NCBI GenBank assembly: GCA_020633125.1
Contig: JACKEH010000001.1
Span: forward strand, 124,001 to 188,000
Direction: 5' to 3'
From: Sandaracinus sp.
Lineage (GTDB): Bacteria > Myxococcota_A > Polyangia > Polyangiales > Houyiibacteriaceae
DNA: 64,000 bases
A program made the position numbers and the translations under genes. The notes below the pieces were generated by a model. It made no database searches. It had not been told where the DNA came from and saw only the letters and a list, made by a program, of their open reading frames with translations. Positions 55,910 to 64,000 of the stretch are shown here, one piece after another. Every line of letters begins with the position of its first letter. Within the stretch, counting starts at the first letter, position 1.

Positions 55910-57876
55910 TCAGTCGTCTTCGATCCGCACGTCGATCTTCCCACGCGCCTCGGGAAAGACCTCGATCGCATCCAACACCGCCGGATGGCTCATCGCCCGC
56001 CGCTTCTTCGCGCTGCGCTCCGCCTCACGACGCGTGGCCTCGATCGCCGCCACCGTTCGCCCACGCACCTCGGCATCGAAACGAATCTCGATGACCGGCC
56101 GCCCGCCCAAACGCTTCGCAGCGGCCCCCGCGATCGCTTCCTTCGCCGCCGGCGCCTCGGCCTGCCGCCCGTAGAACGACCCGTGCTGGAACGCGAGCAC
56201 GATCCGCTCCTTCGACACGACCCGCGTCAGACGCCGCCGTTCCTCAGAAGCACCGCCGCGAGCGAAGGGCGCCGCGCATCTCGCAACGACGCCACGAGCC
56301 GCTCCCACTCCTGCAACGCCGGGCGCAGAACCTTGGCGCCCGTCGCCACGTCGGTCTCGAACGCGTCGTCGTCTTCCACGGGAGACGGCGGCGCCTCCTC
56401 CTCCATCACCGGCGGGGGTGCCGAAGAAACGCGTGGTGGGCTCTCGTCGTCGTCGGCCGCCGGCTTCGCGCTCGACCGCGACTCAGGCTCCCGACCACCG
56501 GACCGCGCCATCGCCTCACGCGCGAGAATCTCCCAAGGCTTCTCACCCGTCTTGCCCGCGGCGGTTGAGGACGCGGCGCCTGCGTAGAGCCTCCGACGAC
56601 GACGAGGAAGACGACGAAGACGCACGCTCGGCCGGACGGCTCTCGGCCTCCGCACTTCGCGAGGGCTCGCGACCACGCGGCGCTCACCCCACGCGAACCA
56701 CCCGACCGCGCCCCACTCGACGAGGGCGGCGAGCCACCACGCTCCAAACGCTCCAATCGCGCGAGGGAGCTCTCCCCACGTCGCGCAACGCCGGCCGCGT
56801 CGCCGCACGCACGAGACCCATCTCCAACATCAAACGCGGCGAGCTGGCCTTCGCGACCTCGTCCACGAGCTTCGACACGATCGCGAACACGCGCTGCAGC
56901 TCCATCGGATCCTGCGCGCCCGCGAGCGCCTGCGCAGCCTCGCGCTCCTCGTCGACGAGATCGACGAGCACGCGGTCATCCCCGCCACCCGCAGCACGAC
57001 GAGATCACGAAGCGTCTGCACGAGCTGCTTCACGAAGTGGTTGGGATCGGCCCCCGACGCGAGGGTGGCGTCGATCGCGCGAAGCACCGCCGCCGCATCA
57101 CCCGACAACACCGCCGACAGAGCCCGATGCAACGCCGCCCGACCCGCGATGCCGAGATGGCGCGCGACGTCCTCGCCGACGAGATGATCGCCACCGAACG
57201 CCACGAGCTGATCGAGCAACGTGAGCGCATCGCGCATCGACCCCGCCGACTCACGCGCCACGAGCGCGATCGCGTCGTCGTCCGCCGTGATGCCTTCGCT
57301 CCCGAGCACCCGCCGCACGTGGTCGGCCACGACGGTCTGCGGAATCAGACGAAAGTCGTAGCGCTGGCACCGCGACCGAATCGTCACGGGAACCTTGTGG
57401 CTCTCGGTCGTCGCGAAGATGAACTTCACGTGCGGCGGCGGCTCCTCGAGCGTCTTGAGGAACGCGTTGAACGCGCCCGTCGAGAGCATGTGGACCTCGT
57501 CGACGATCACGATCTTCGAGCGGTCCCGGGCCGGGCGATACGGCAGCGACTCCTGCAGACGCCGAACGTCGTCGACGGAGTTGTTCGACGCGCCGTCGAT
57601 CTCCTGGACGTCCATGTCGACGCCCGCGGTGATGTCTTTGCAGATCGCGCACTCGTTGCACGGCGTCGCGGTCGGCCCCTTCTCGCAGTTCAGGGCCTTG
57701 GCGAGAATGCGGGCCGTCGTGGTCTTGCCGACGCCTCGAACGCCCGTGAAGAGAAACGCGTGCGCCACGCGATCGGCCGCGATGGCGTTGCTGAGCGTGC
57801 GCGCGACGTGCTCCTGGCCGACGAGCTCGTCGAGCGTCTGTGGGCGGTACTTCCGGGCAAAGACGGTGTAGGCCAT
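55910..57876 (-). CDS. dnaX: DNA polymerase III subunit gamma/tau, frame-disrupted
   Basis: The clamp-loader ATPase. Residues 1-300 read cleanly: MAYTVFARKYRPQTLDELVG, Walker A GVRGVGKT (45-52), zinc Cys64, 73, 76 and 79, Walker B IVDEVH (124-129) and the SRC motif (168-170). Then the frame breaks near 56980 and again near 56775, each in a run of four C (plus strand) where one more base restores LRVAGDDRVLVDLVDEE and VGESSLARLERLE. Further breaks lie in the Pro/Ser/Glu-rich linker and before the C-terminal tau-like domain (VVSKERIVLAFQHGSFYG to the final KIDVRIEDD). dnaX is essential, so these breaks must be sequence errors. The usual recR/ybaB neighbours are absent; a RAYT-like gene follows. 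Confidence 0.9.
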
Positions 57877-58054
57877 GGAACGCGGCAGCCTACTCCCTGA
57901 GGCCGCTCGGACAAAGCGGGGCGAGAGGCTCCGCAAACGATCGGCCCCCACGCGCGCCACTCGACCGCACGACGCCAGGAACGCGCCTGAAAACACGCGA
58001 CACGGCCGCCGCGGGATCCGTCCGCGAAGCGCGAGAACGCGCGTCAAGAGCGCG

Positions 58055-58194
58055 CGTGCACGGATCGAATCCGTTCACGTGGTGGTGGCGCTCGGTGGTG
58101 GGGAGGGCTAATCCGGCGTTGCCGGTTGGGAAGGAGCGCGCCGCTCCCTCGAGAAAGAGAGAAGAGCATGAATCAGTGCAACGGATGCGTGCTC
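58055..58194 (+). repeat. composite hairpin element, copy B, in the dnaX upstream gap
   Basis: Hairpin 1 is CGTG-C-ACGGAT / ATCCGT-T-CACG (58055-58079). A spacer of 53 bp contains CCGGC-GTT-GCCGG. Hairpin 2 is GGAGCG-CGC-CGCTCC (58133-58147). GAGAAAGAGAGAAG follows, then GAATCAGTGCAA (58170-58181) and a partly paired hairpin 3 ending at the stop of the minus-strand gene (58194). It occupies most of the 317-bp gap before dnaX; the remaining 57877-58054 must hold the dnaX promoter, which I cannot mark. Confidence 0.7.
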
Positions 58195-59433
58195 AGACGA
58201 CCCGCGACGGCACGGCCGGCGGAATGCTGCGCTTCTTCTTCGGCAGGAAACACAGCGGCTCGAAGAGCGCCTGCGCCTCCGGCGGCGAGCAGCGCGCACC
58301 AGGTCCACGAGCTCCTGCTTGCGGAGGTCGAGATCTCCTCGCGACGCCCATCCGCGCGCTCGATCTTCAACGAGGCTCGGTCGGGTTGGCGAGTGCGCGT
58401 CGACCTGCGCCGCAATCGGCGCCAGACGCGCCGCGATGCGATCAACACCAAACGCACGAGCCCGCGCTCGAAGACGTCGTGCTCGTCGAGCTGCGCGAAG
58501 ACGAGGCGGGTCTTCCGACCGAGCAACGTCGAGGCACTCGTTGCGCAGGGTCTCGGCGAGGTCCTGAATGCGCTCGAGGTCGTCGCCCTGCGACGTGTCG
58601 ACGCGGCGCCTCGCTCTCGCCGCCCTTCTCGTTGCGCCGCGTGAGACGCGCGAGCGCTTGGCCCTCGAGCCCGACGTCGAGGTCGATCACGGAACGCATC
58701 CCGCGGCGCGTCGGGCTTGCGCCGCAGGTGCAGCTCCCATCGAGTCAGGCCCGATCTCGAGCTCGCTCACGTAGAAGTCGTCGAGCGTGTGGACGTCAGG
58801 ATGCAGCGAGCTCGAAGGCGCCTTCTTGAAGCCGACCTGCAGCGTCACCCTGGTGAGATCTCGCCAAGCTTCCGCGGACGGCTCCACACGGGATCGCTCG
58901 CGACGTCGATCGCGAAGCTCGTCGTCAACGACGCCGGATGCGTGAGCAACACCTGGCCGTGCGGCGCGGTCCGCTCCGAGGCTGAGCGAGCGCGCCACCC
59001 CGAGGTGGGAAGCGGGTCCGCCGAGGAAATACGCGACAAGACGTCGCGAAGCTCGGTGCGCTTGTCGCGAATCTGCGTGGTCACGCCGACCGAGTCCGCG
59101 TCGAGGTGCTGCGCCGGGGTCTGCCTCGCGTCGCGCGGCGACCCGTTCGACGTGCTCGAGCAGCTCGCGCGCGTGCGGGCCGACCAGCTGGGTCGCGCCC
59201 GACCTCGCCGCACGATCCGCGATCGACGCCGTCACCGCGTCGAAGAAGCCCTGGAGCGCCTCGATCGCGTGCAGATGCTCCTGCGCCCGATCCCCGAGGT
59301 TCTGCTCGAGCTGATCGGCTTCGTGCGCGAGCAGGAGCGCACGGCTCGCCGCCTTCACGAAGGTGCGCAGCTGCGCGAGGAAGTCGTGTCCGTCCGGGAA
59401 CGGCGACGAATCACCGAAGAGGTAGGTCGACAC
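58194..59433 (-). CDS. hypothetical protein, frame-disrupted
   Basis: The GTG start at 59433 gives STYLFGDSSPFPDGHDFL and a coiled coil (LEQNLGDRAQEHLHAIEALQGFFDAV). No signal peptide or membrane segment is visible. Frame breaks follow near 59110 and several times down to 58300, but pieces in other frames continue the helical text and end at FLPKKKRSIPPAVPSRVV, about 410 residues in all. Family not recognised. The N-terminal 20 residues look like a conserved beta-loop and would be the best probe for relatives. The stop abuts the composite element. Confidence 0.55.
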
Positions 59434-59517
59434 CGAGACAGGGTATCCGGTCCGGGGGCTCGCGCGAAACGATCGTCGTGCGCGAGGCATTCGGCCTCGA
59501 AAGCCGTCCCTCCACGC

Positions 59518-60579
59518 TCACTCCACCCGCGTGCAGTCCCCGCTCCAATCGGTCCTCGGGCCGGCCTCGATCATCTCGAAGTCCGTGATCTCGAGGGCCT
59601 GAAGGTCGCGTGGACCGAGCAACCCGTCCCACTTCGCGACGGTGTCGTGGTCGCTTCGCGCGGTCAGCGCGATCTGCCCCGCGTCCGCGAGGATCATCCC
59701 GTAGCGCTGAAGCGCACGCGCCACGGTACGCGCGGCGTCGTTGGGCAAGGTCTCGAGCGGGTAGTCCGCACGCAGACGAAGCCGCACGCCGTAGGGCGGC
59801 GCGTCGGCCCCTCCGCTCGTCGGGTTGGTGCTGTGCGTCGCCGGGGCGACGTAGACGCGACGACGGATGCGCTCGTTCGGGAGAATGAACCGAATCGCGT
59901 GATCGATCGTGCCCGACGCGACCTCGTCCGCCGTGAAGAGGAGCGGCGCGATGGGCAACCCCGCGGCGTCCGCGCTCGTGCACCCTTGCCCTCGTCCGTC
60001 GTCGCCGTAGTCGCGCGAGGTGTCCCACACCGCGAGGCACCCTCCGTAGAAGGTCCCGCCGCTCACGTTCGCCCGCCACATCTCGTAGAGCCGACCCGCG
60101 CCGCGATCGTGCACGATCAAATGACAGTCCCCGTCCAACGTGCACTCGTAGCCCTCTTCGCCTTCGATGCGTCCGCCCGAAGGCCTCGGAACCGGAACCT
60201 CGTCGCAATCCGGCGAGTAGAAATCGCTGGTCGGCTCGAAGCTCTCGCGGGGCGTGTCGGCGTCCGCTTCGAGCACCTCGATCGAGAAGTCGATCTGAAA
60301 GACACCGCGGTTGCCCCAACCGCCTTCGGCGTCGAGCCACGCGATCACGTCGTCGCTCTGCGCGTCGAGCGGCGCGTCGTCCACGGGTTGCGCCCACGAC
60401 ACGGTGGGTGGAAAGAAACCGTCGCCCACGACCGGTCCCGCGTCGGGGCGAGGACCCGCGTCGGCCCGAGCTCCCGCGTCGCGCGCGCCGCCATCGCTCG
60501 ACGACGCGTCCACGCCGCCATCGTCGTCGCCGCAACCGAGCACCGCGACGAGACACACCCAACCCCAAAGACGCGCCAT
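59518..60579 (-). CDS. hypothetical CGDDD lipoprotein
   Basis: An intact 353-residue lipoprotein: signal VCLVAVLGC, mature CGDDDGG, then an Asp/Ala/Gly/Pro-rich linker to residue 50. The body is strand-rich with several Cys (SPDCDEVP, YECTLDGDCHL, GGCLAVW, QGCTSAD, SGDCTRVE), likely in disulfides. Text such as CHLIVHDRGAGRLYEMWRANV and NDAARTVARALQRYGMIL recalls exported proteins of unknown function found in Myxococcota that carry a lectin- or glucosidase-like fold, but I do not assign one. It is in a minus-strand cluster behind a membrane protein and a transglutaminase-like gene, 44 bp from the former. Confidence 0.78.
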   Translation of the reverse strand: MARLWGWVCLVAVLGCGDDDGGVDASSSDGGARDAGARADAGPRPDAGPVVGDGFFPPTVSWAQPVDDAPLDAQSDDVIAWLDAEGGWGNRGVFQIDFSIEVLEADADTPRESFEPTSDFYSPDCDEVPVPRPSGGRIEGEEGYECTLDGDCHLIVHDRGAGRLYEMWRANVSGGTFYGGCLAVWDTSRDYGDDGRGQGCTSADAAGLPIAPLLFTADEVASGTIDHAIRFILPNERIRRRVYVAPATHSTNPTSGGADAPPYGVRLRLRADYPLETLPNDAARTVARALQRYGMILADAGQIALTARSDHDTVAKWDGLLGPRDLQALEITDFEMIEAGPRTDWSGDCTRVE

Positions 60580-60623
60580 GGCGGCAGAGTGCGCCCGGGC
60601 ACGACCGCGTGGCAACGCCGCGC

Positions 60624-61751
60624 TCACTCGCTCTCGAAGCAGGGCAAACGTGCCGCGACGCGCGCCGACGCCTCCGCGTCGCTCGACGACGCCGCGACCT
60701 CCAGCAAGAACCCGCGGTCGGGATCCTCGGGCGAAGGCTCCACCGGCTCGACGCGCACCAACGCACGCATCGCCGCCGCGCGGGAGGCGAGCGGCGCGTC
60801 GCGATCCTCGACCCGCGCACGAAGACGCGCGAGCGCGCCGGCCCGCGCGCTGCGGTATCCCTCGTCCTCGCCGACCTCTTCACGGCTGCGCGCCACCGCG
60901 TCGACGAAGGAGACGTCCTCCGGAGCACGCGGCGGCGGCAGCGGGTGGGCGGCCGCCCGAAGATGCGCCGCGACCTGCGCCCGAAAACCCGCGGGGAGCT
61001 CACCGAAGTTGGAGCCGCTCCTCGGCGCCGGTCGGTGGCTCGACGACGACGTCGCCGCGCGCCGCCGCGCGCGCCTTCGCCGCCCCGCAAGCCACGCGTG
61101 CCACCTCGCGTCGCGAGTGTTCCATCCGCAGCAGCGTGGCGTCGCGATGCCGTGCGAGATGCAGCACGAGCGCGAGCGCGCGCGAAGACGATCCCGGCGA
61201 TGCCGTAGATCGCCTTGTGGCCGCCGATCACGTGCGCGACCTGGTGCAAGTAGTAGCCGAGCGCGCTGGGGACCCCGAGCGTGCGAAGCGCGACGAGGGT
61301 GCGCGACCACTTCGCGCGCGGCAGCACCGCACCGGCGCCTTGGGCCCTCCCACGAAGCGTCTCCGCGAAGCCGTGCGCTTCCGCCGCGCGTCGTCGACCT
61401 CCAACCCCACGAGCGCCCCGTCGGCCATCGACACCAGGAGGCTCGCGCCACGCTTGCCCGCCACGACGTCGACGGCGGTCGGACGTCCGAGCGAACGCGG
61501 CCGAGCTTCCCGCGTACACGAAGCTCGCCACGCTCGAAGAACACCTCGGCGACGCCGCGTGACGACGAAGCGCGCGAGGCGCAGGAGCATCATCGCGACG
61601 CCGAGCGCCATCGCGAACGCCGAGAACTGCCCCGGCACGCCGTAAAGGCTTGGTCGAGAAGCACGACGAGCACGAGCGCCGCCGAGAAGAGCGCGAGCGA
61701 AGCCTCGAGGCCGACGCGAAGACGAAAGCGGCGAAACGAGCGAGCGCGCAC
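60624..61751 (-). CDS. hypothetical membrane protein, frame-disrupted
   Basis: From a GTG (61751) two hydrophobic segments appear (LEASLALFSAALVLVVLLDQA and FSAFAMALGVAMMLLRLARFVV), broken by a one-base shift near 61650. Later pieces include GASLLVSMADGALVGLEVDD, YYLHQVAHVIGGHKAIYGIAGIVF and a C-terminal acidic helix ending ARLPCFESE. About 375 residues. The family is not recognised. HQVAHVIGGH might be a metal or heme site, but it may be chance. It lies 12 bp downstream of the transglutaminase-like gene stop and upstream of the lipoprotein, so the three are likely cotranscribed. Confidence 0.55.
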
Positions 61752-61763
61752 GAGCGCAAAGCC

Positions 61764-64000
61764 CTAATACTGGGCTCCGCCGAAGTCGCCCGCGGCGTCG
61801 TCGACTCGCGACGACTCGTTCGACGAGGGTGCACGCCACGTGACGCGGCTCCCGCGTGACCGCGCGACGCTGGTCCCACGCGCCGTGCTCGCGCGCGAAG
61901 TCAACGCCGACGCGCAGACGCGCGAGCAACAGCCTCGGCCGCCTTCGGATCGCGCAGCGCTCGCTCGCCTGCTCGGCGGCGCGCGCCTCGTCGTCGAGCG
62001 GCTCGCCGCCGACTTGCCGAGGTGATGCAAGACCTTGAAGAGCTCGGCGCGCGGCAAGCGCGGCTCGCGGCTCTTCTTCGTGCGCCCCGGCTCCGCACCG
62101 CGCGCACCTCGAGCAGCGCCGCGGCCGCGCTCTGCACCACGGCTCGGTCCGTCGCGACCGAGCTCGAGCCGCGGCGTCGTCGGCCTCGGCGCACGCGCGC
62201 CCGGGTCGGCAGGCGCGCGAAAGGGCACCGGCGGACGCCGCGGCACTTGAAGCGGGCGACCGTCCTCGGTGCTGCTCGCGTCGATCGGGACCCACGCGGC
62301 GCGGCCCCGAGCGTCGACGAGAAACGCGAGCGCCCACAGGTGATCGGGCTCGCTCGCGGAGCCGCCGTCGAGCACCCACCCGCTCGCGAGACCGGCCGGA
62401 ATCCCGACGCGGCGCAGGAGCTCGCACGCGAGCGCGTTCAGCTCGTAGCAGACGCCCGCGCCGAGGTGCTTCGCGTCCGCGCCGACGTGCAGCGCCGCGA
62501 CGTGGGCCTGCGCGCGGCCCCGCGTGACCCGCGCGAGGTAGCGACCGACGGCCGGGTCCTCGAGGTAGCTCGGATCGTAGCGATAGCGCCGGCGCACGAA
62601 GTCGCGCACCGCGAGCGCACGCTCGAAGGGCGAGTCCTCGTCGTCGAACGACGCCACGAAATCGAGCACCTCCTCGGCAGCTCGGCGTCGGCACGAACGA
62701 GATCGAGCGCGCCCATCCCCGAAGCGACGCGCGCCTCGTCGAACGACGGCGCCGCACCGAGACGCACGCGCGCAGACGAAGCTCGGTCGCTCGCTCGAGC
62801 CGCACGAGCTGCGCGCCGCTCTCGCGCCACGCCACGCGGCGACGTCTCCTTCGGAAGCCCGCAGCTCGACGAGCTCGCCGTAGATCGGAATCGGCAGCAC
62901 CGACTCGCCGGCGGGCAGCCGTCCCCGCATCGCCAAGGTGCCCACGTCGCCACGCGCGTCCGGCCGCGGCACGTCGCTCGGCTCCCAACGTTGGCCGCGC
63001 CGGTCGAAGCGCGTGACCACGAGCTGCGGCGCGTAGACCCACGGGGCCGGCAGACGCGTCGGCGCGAACGCGAAGCCGACCCGCGGAACCTCGCGTCGCG
63101 CGTCGAGCCAACCGTCGGTGCGATCGAGCTGCGAGCCGAGCGTGTCCCGCGGCGCGAAGAGACGCGCATCCCGTGCGCTCGGCTCGGCGCCCTTCGCTTC
63201 GCGCGATTCCTTCGCTTCGCGAACCGGCTCGCCACCGAAGAAGCGACGCACGCGGTCGAAGAGCTTCGGACGAGGCGGCGCTTCGCTGCGTCGCGGAGCC
63301 GGCGCGTTCGCGGGCACGTCCGTGGTCAGCCGCGCGACGGCCGCGGCGCGCGCGTGTGGCTCGGGCGCCAACGCGGGCGCGGCGAGCGCGGGATCGTCGA
63401 GGACGTCGACGACGACACGAAGCACCTTGCCGTCGAACGCTGCCGGCGTCGGCACCCGCACGGACGCGCCGAAGAACGAGCCTTCGACCTCGAGCGTGTC
63501 GTGAAGCGCGACCTCGGCGCCCACGCGCCGCGCGAGCGCTTCCGTTCGAGGATCGTTTCGGCGCGCGCCGCTCATCACACGCGCGATCTCGAGCTCGCTC
63601 CACAGATCGGGCACGCCCGCCGCCAAGAGCCGCGTGTCGAGCGAGGGCTCGCGGTCGAGTGGAAGCAGCTCGAGCACCGCGTCGCGCGGCAGCGCATCGG
63701 CGAGCGCGGGCGGGCTCCCGAGCCGCAACGACGGATCATCGACACGAACGAGCCGCAACGTCGACCCGCTGCGCGCGACCACCGCGATTCCTTCGAGGAG
63801 GGCGACGTCGGCGTCTCGTAGACGCGCGAGGCACTCGGGGAGCACACGCACGAGCGTGTCGTGATCCGGCGGAACCCCACGTGAGAGCTCGGCCCCGACC
63901 TCGGCCAAGAACGCGACGATGGCCGCGTCGTCCGGCGCGTTCGGAATGCCGAGGGCGCGCGCCACGCGCGGCAGCTCCGAGGACGCCGACCAATCGCCGC
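61764..64000 (-). CDS. transglutaminase-like domain protein (partial, frame-disrupted)
   Basis: The frame runs open to the window end, so the N-terminus is missing. An N-terminal part with a conserved-looking segment (IARVMSGARRNDPRTEALARRVGAEV) leads to a transglutaminase-like core: RDFVRRRYRYDPSYLED, GAGVCYELNALACELLRRVGIPAGLASG with the nucleophile Cys, DHLWALAFLVD with His and WVPIDAS with Asp, the Cys-His-Asp triad. Frame shifts near 62700-62830 and again from about 62030 down return to the original frame before the stop. Such proteins often cleave or crosslink peptides in the envelope. About 745 residues visible. It starts the cluster that runs down to 58.2 kb. Confidence 0.75.
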   Translation of the reverse strand, partial: GDWSASSELPRVARALGIPNAPDDAAIVAFLAEVGAELSRGVPPDHDTLVRVLPECLARLRDADVALLEGIAVVARSGSTLRLVRVDDPSLRLGSPPALADALPRDAVLELLPLDREPSLDTRLLAAGVPDLWSELEIARVMSGARRNDPRTEALARRVGAEVALHDTLEVEGSFFGASVRVPTPAAFDGKVLRVVVDVLDDPALAAPALAPEPHARAAAVARLTTDVPANAPAPRRSEAPPRPKLFDRVRRFFGGEPVREAKESREAKGAEPSARDARLFAPRDTLGSQLDRTDGWLDARREVPRVGFAFAPTRLPAPWVYAPQLVVTRFDRRGQRWEPSDVPRPDARGDVGTLAMRGRLPAGESVLPIPIYGELVELRASEGDVAAWRGARAARSSCGSSERPSFVCARASRCGAVVRRGARRFGDGRARSRSCRRRAAEEVLDFVASFDDEDSPFERALAVRDFVRRRYRYDPSYLEDPAVGRYLARVTRGRAQAHVAALHVGADAKHLGAGVCYELNALACELLRRVGIPAGLASGWVLDGGSASEPDHLWALAFLVDARGRAAWVPIDASSTEDGRPLQVPRRPPVPFRAPADPGARAPRPTTPRLELGRDGPSRGAERGRGAARGARGAEPGRTKKSREPRLPRAELFKVLHHLGKSAASRSTTRRAPPSRRASAARSEGGRGCCSRVCASALTSRASTARGTSVARSRGSRVTWRAPSSNESSRVDDAAGDFGGAQY

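Noticed and set aside
55910..57876. Programmed frameshift in dnaX as the cause of the broken frame
   Set aside because: Known dnaX shifts occur at a poly-A/T slippery site with a downstream stem-loop. Here breaks are in poly-C runs, at several points and inside folded domains.

Overview
The window is about 70% GC with strong third-position GC. It encodes Hanks-type Ser/Thr kinases, hybrid histidine kinases, a PilZ protein, c-type cytochrome lipoproteins and many lipoproteins whose mature end reads CGDDD or CGGDDD. Together these suggest a myxobacterium (Myxococcota), perhaps near Sandaracinaceae. That placement is inferred from gene style; there is no rRNA gene. No tRNA, rRNA, CRISPR array or complete insertion sequence was recognised.

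Region 1-12 kb, plus strand except where noted. It opens with the end of a GldG-like ABC transporter partner and its DUF4340 companion, closed by a good intrinsic terminator. A PilZ / methyltransferase / double-core hybrid histidine kinase operon follows, then a REC-HATPase / REC-histidine kinase / DUF423 operon; both are joined by 4-bp stop/start overlaps. Small stress and envelope genes come next: CsbD and a Thr-rich lipoprotein on the minus strand, then a lipoprotein and a GlsB/YeaQ-type membrane protein.

Region 12-19 kb, minus strand. Two DUF4331 genes and a TPR lipoprotein form one unit. A second unit couples a membrane-anchored cytochrome c, a DUF3373-type porin and a membrane-anchored Ser/Thr kinase. 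It is divergent from a large ATPase-TPR-winged-helix regulator (19.1 kb) across a 116-bp palindrome-rich gap.

Region 21-39.6 kb. Three genes of unknown function are followed by an RND efflux adaptor and pump, a lipoprotein/cytochrome operon, a repeat-bearing membrane protein, a YeeE/YedE pair divergent from an AraC regulator, and a sigma factor.

Region 39.6-64 kb. Recognisable genes are a beta-helix lipoprotein, a kinase-ATPase-TPR giant, an SGNH hydrolase and a neighbour sharing its C-terminal domain, a DsrE-like protein, a GlxA-type regulator with a divergent monooxygenase, a MoxR/VWA pair, a RAYT-like transposase, dnaX, and an envelope/transglutaminase cluster. Almost all are split by single-base frame breaks, including essential dnaX. 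Several breaks lie in G/C runs where one added base restores the frame. I read this mainly as consensus indel error, not mass pseudogene formation. The same region is rich in tandem and low-complexity repeats.

The most interesting non-coding signal is a composite hairpin element in three copies (34.4, 48.6 and 58.1 kb). Copies 34.4 and 48.6 each begin 16 nt after a stop codon. A RAYT-like transposase lies in the same window.
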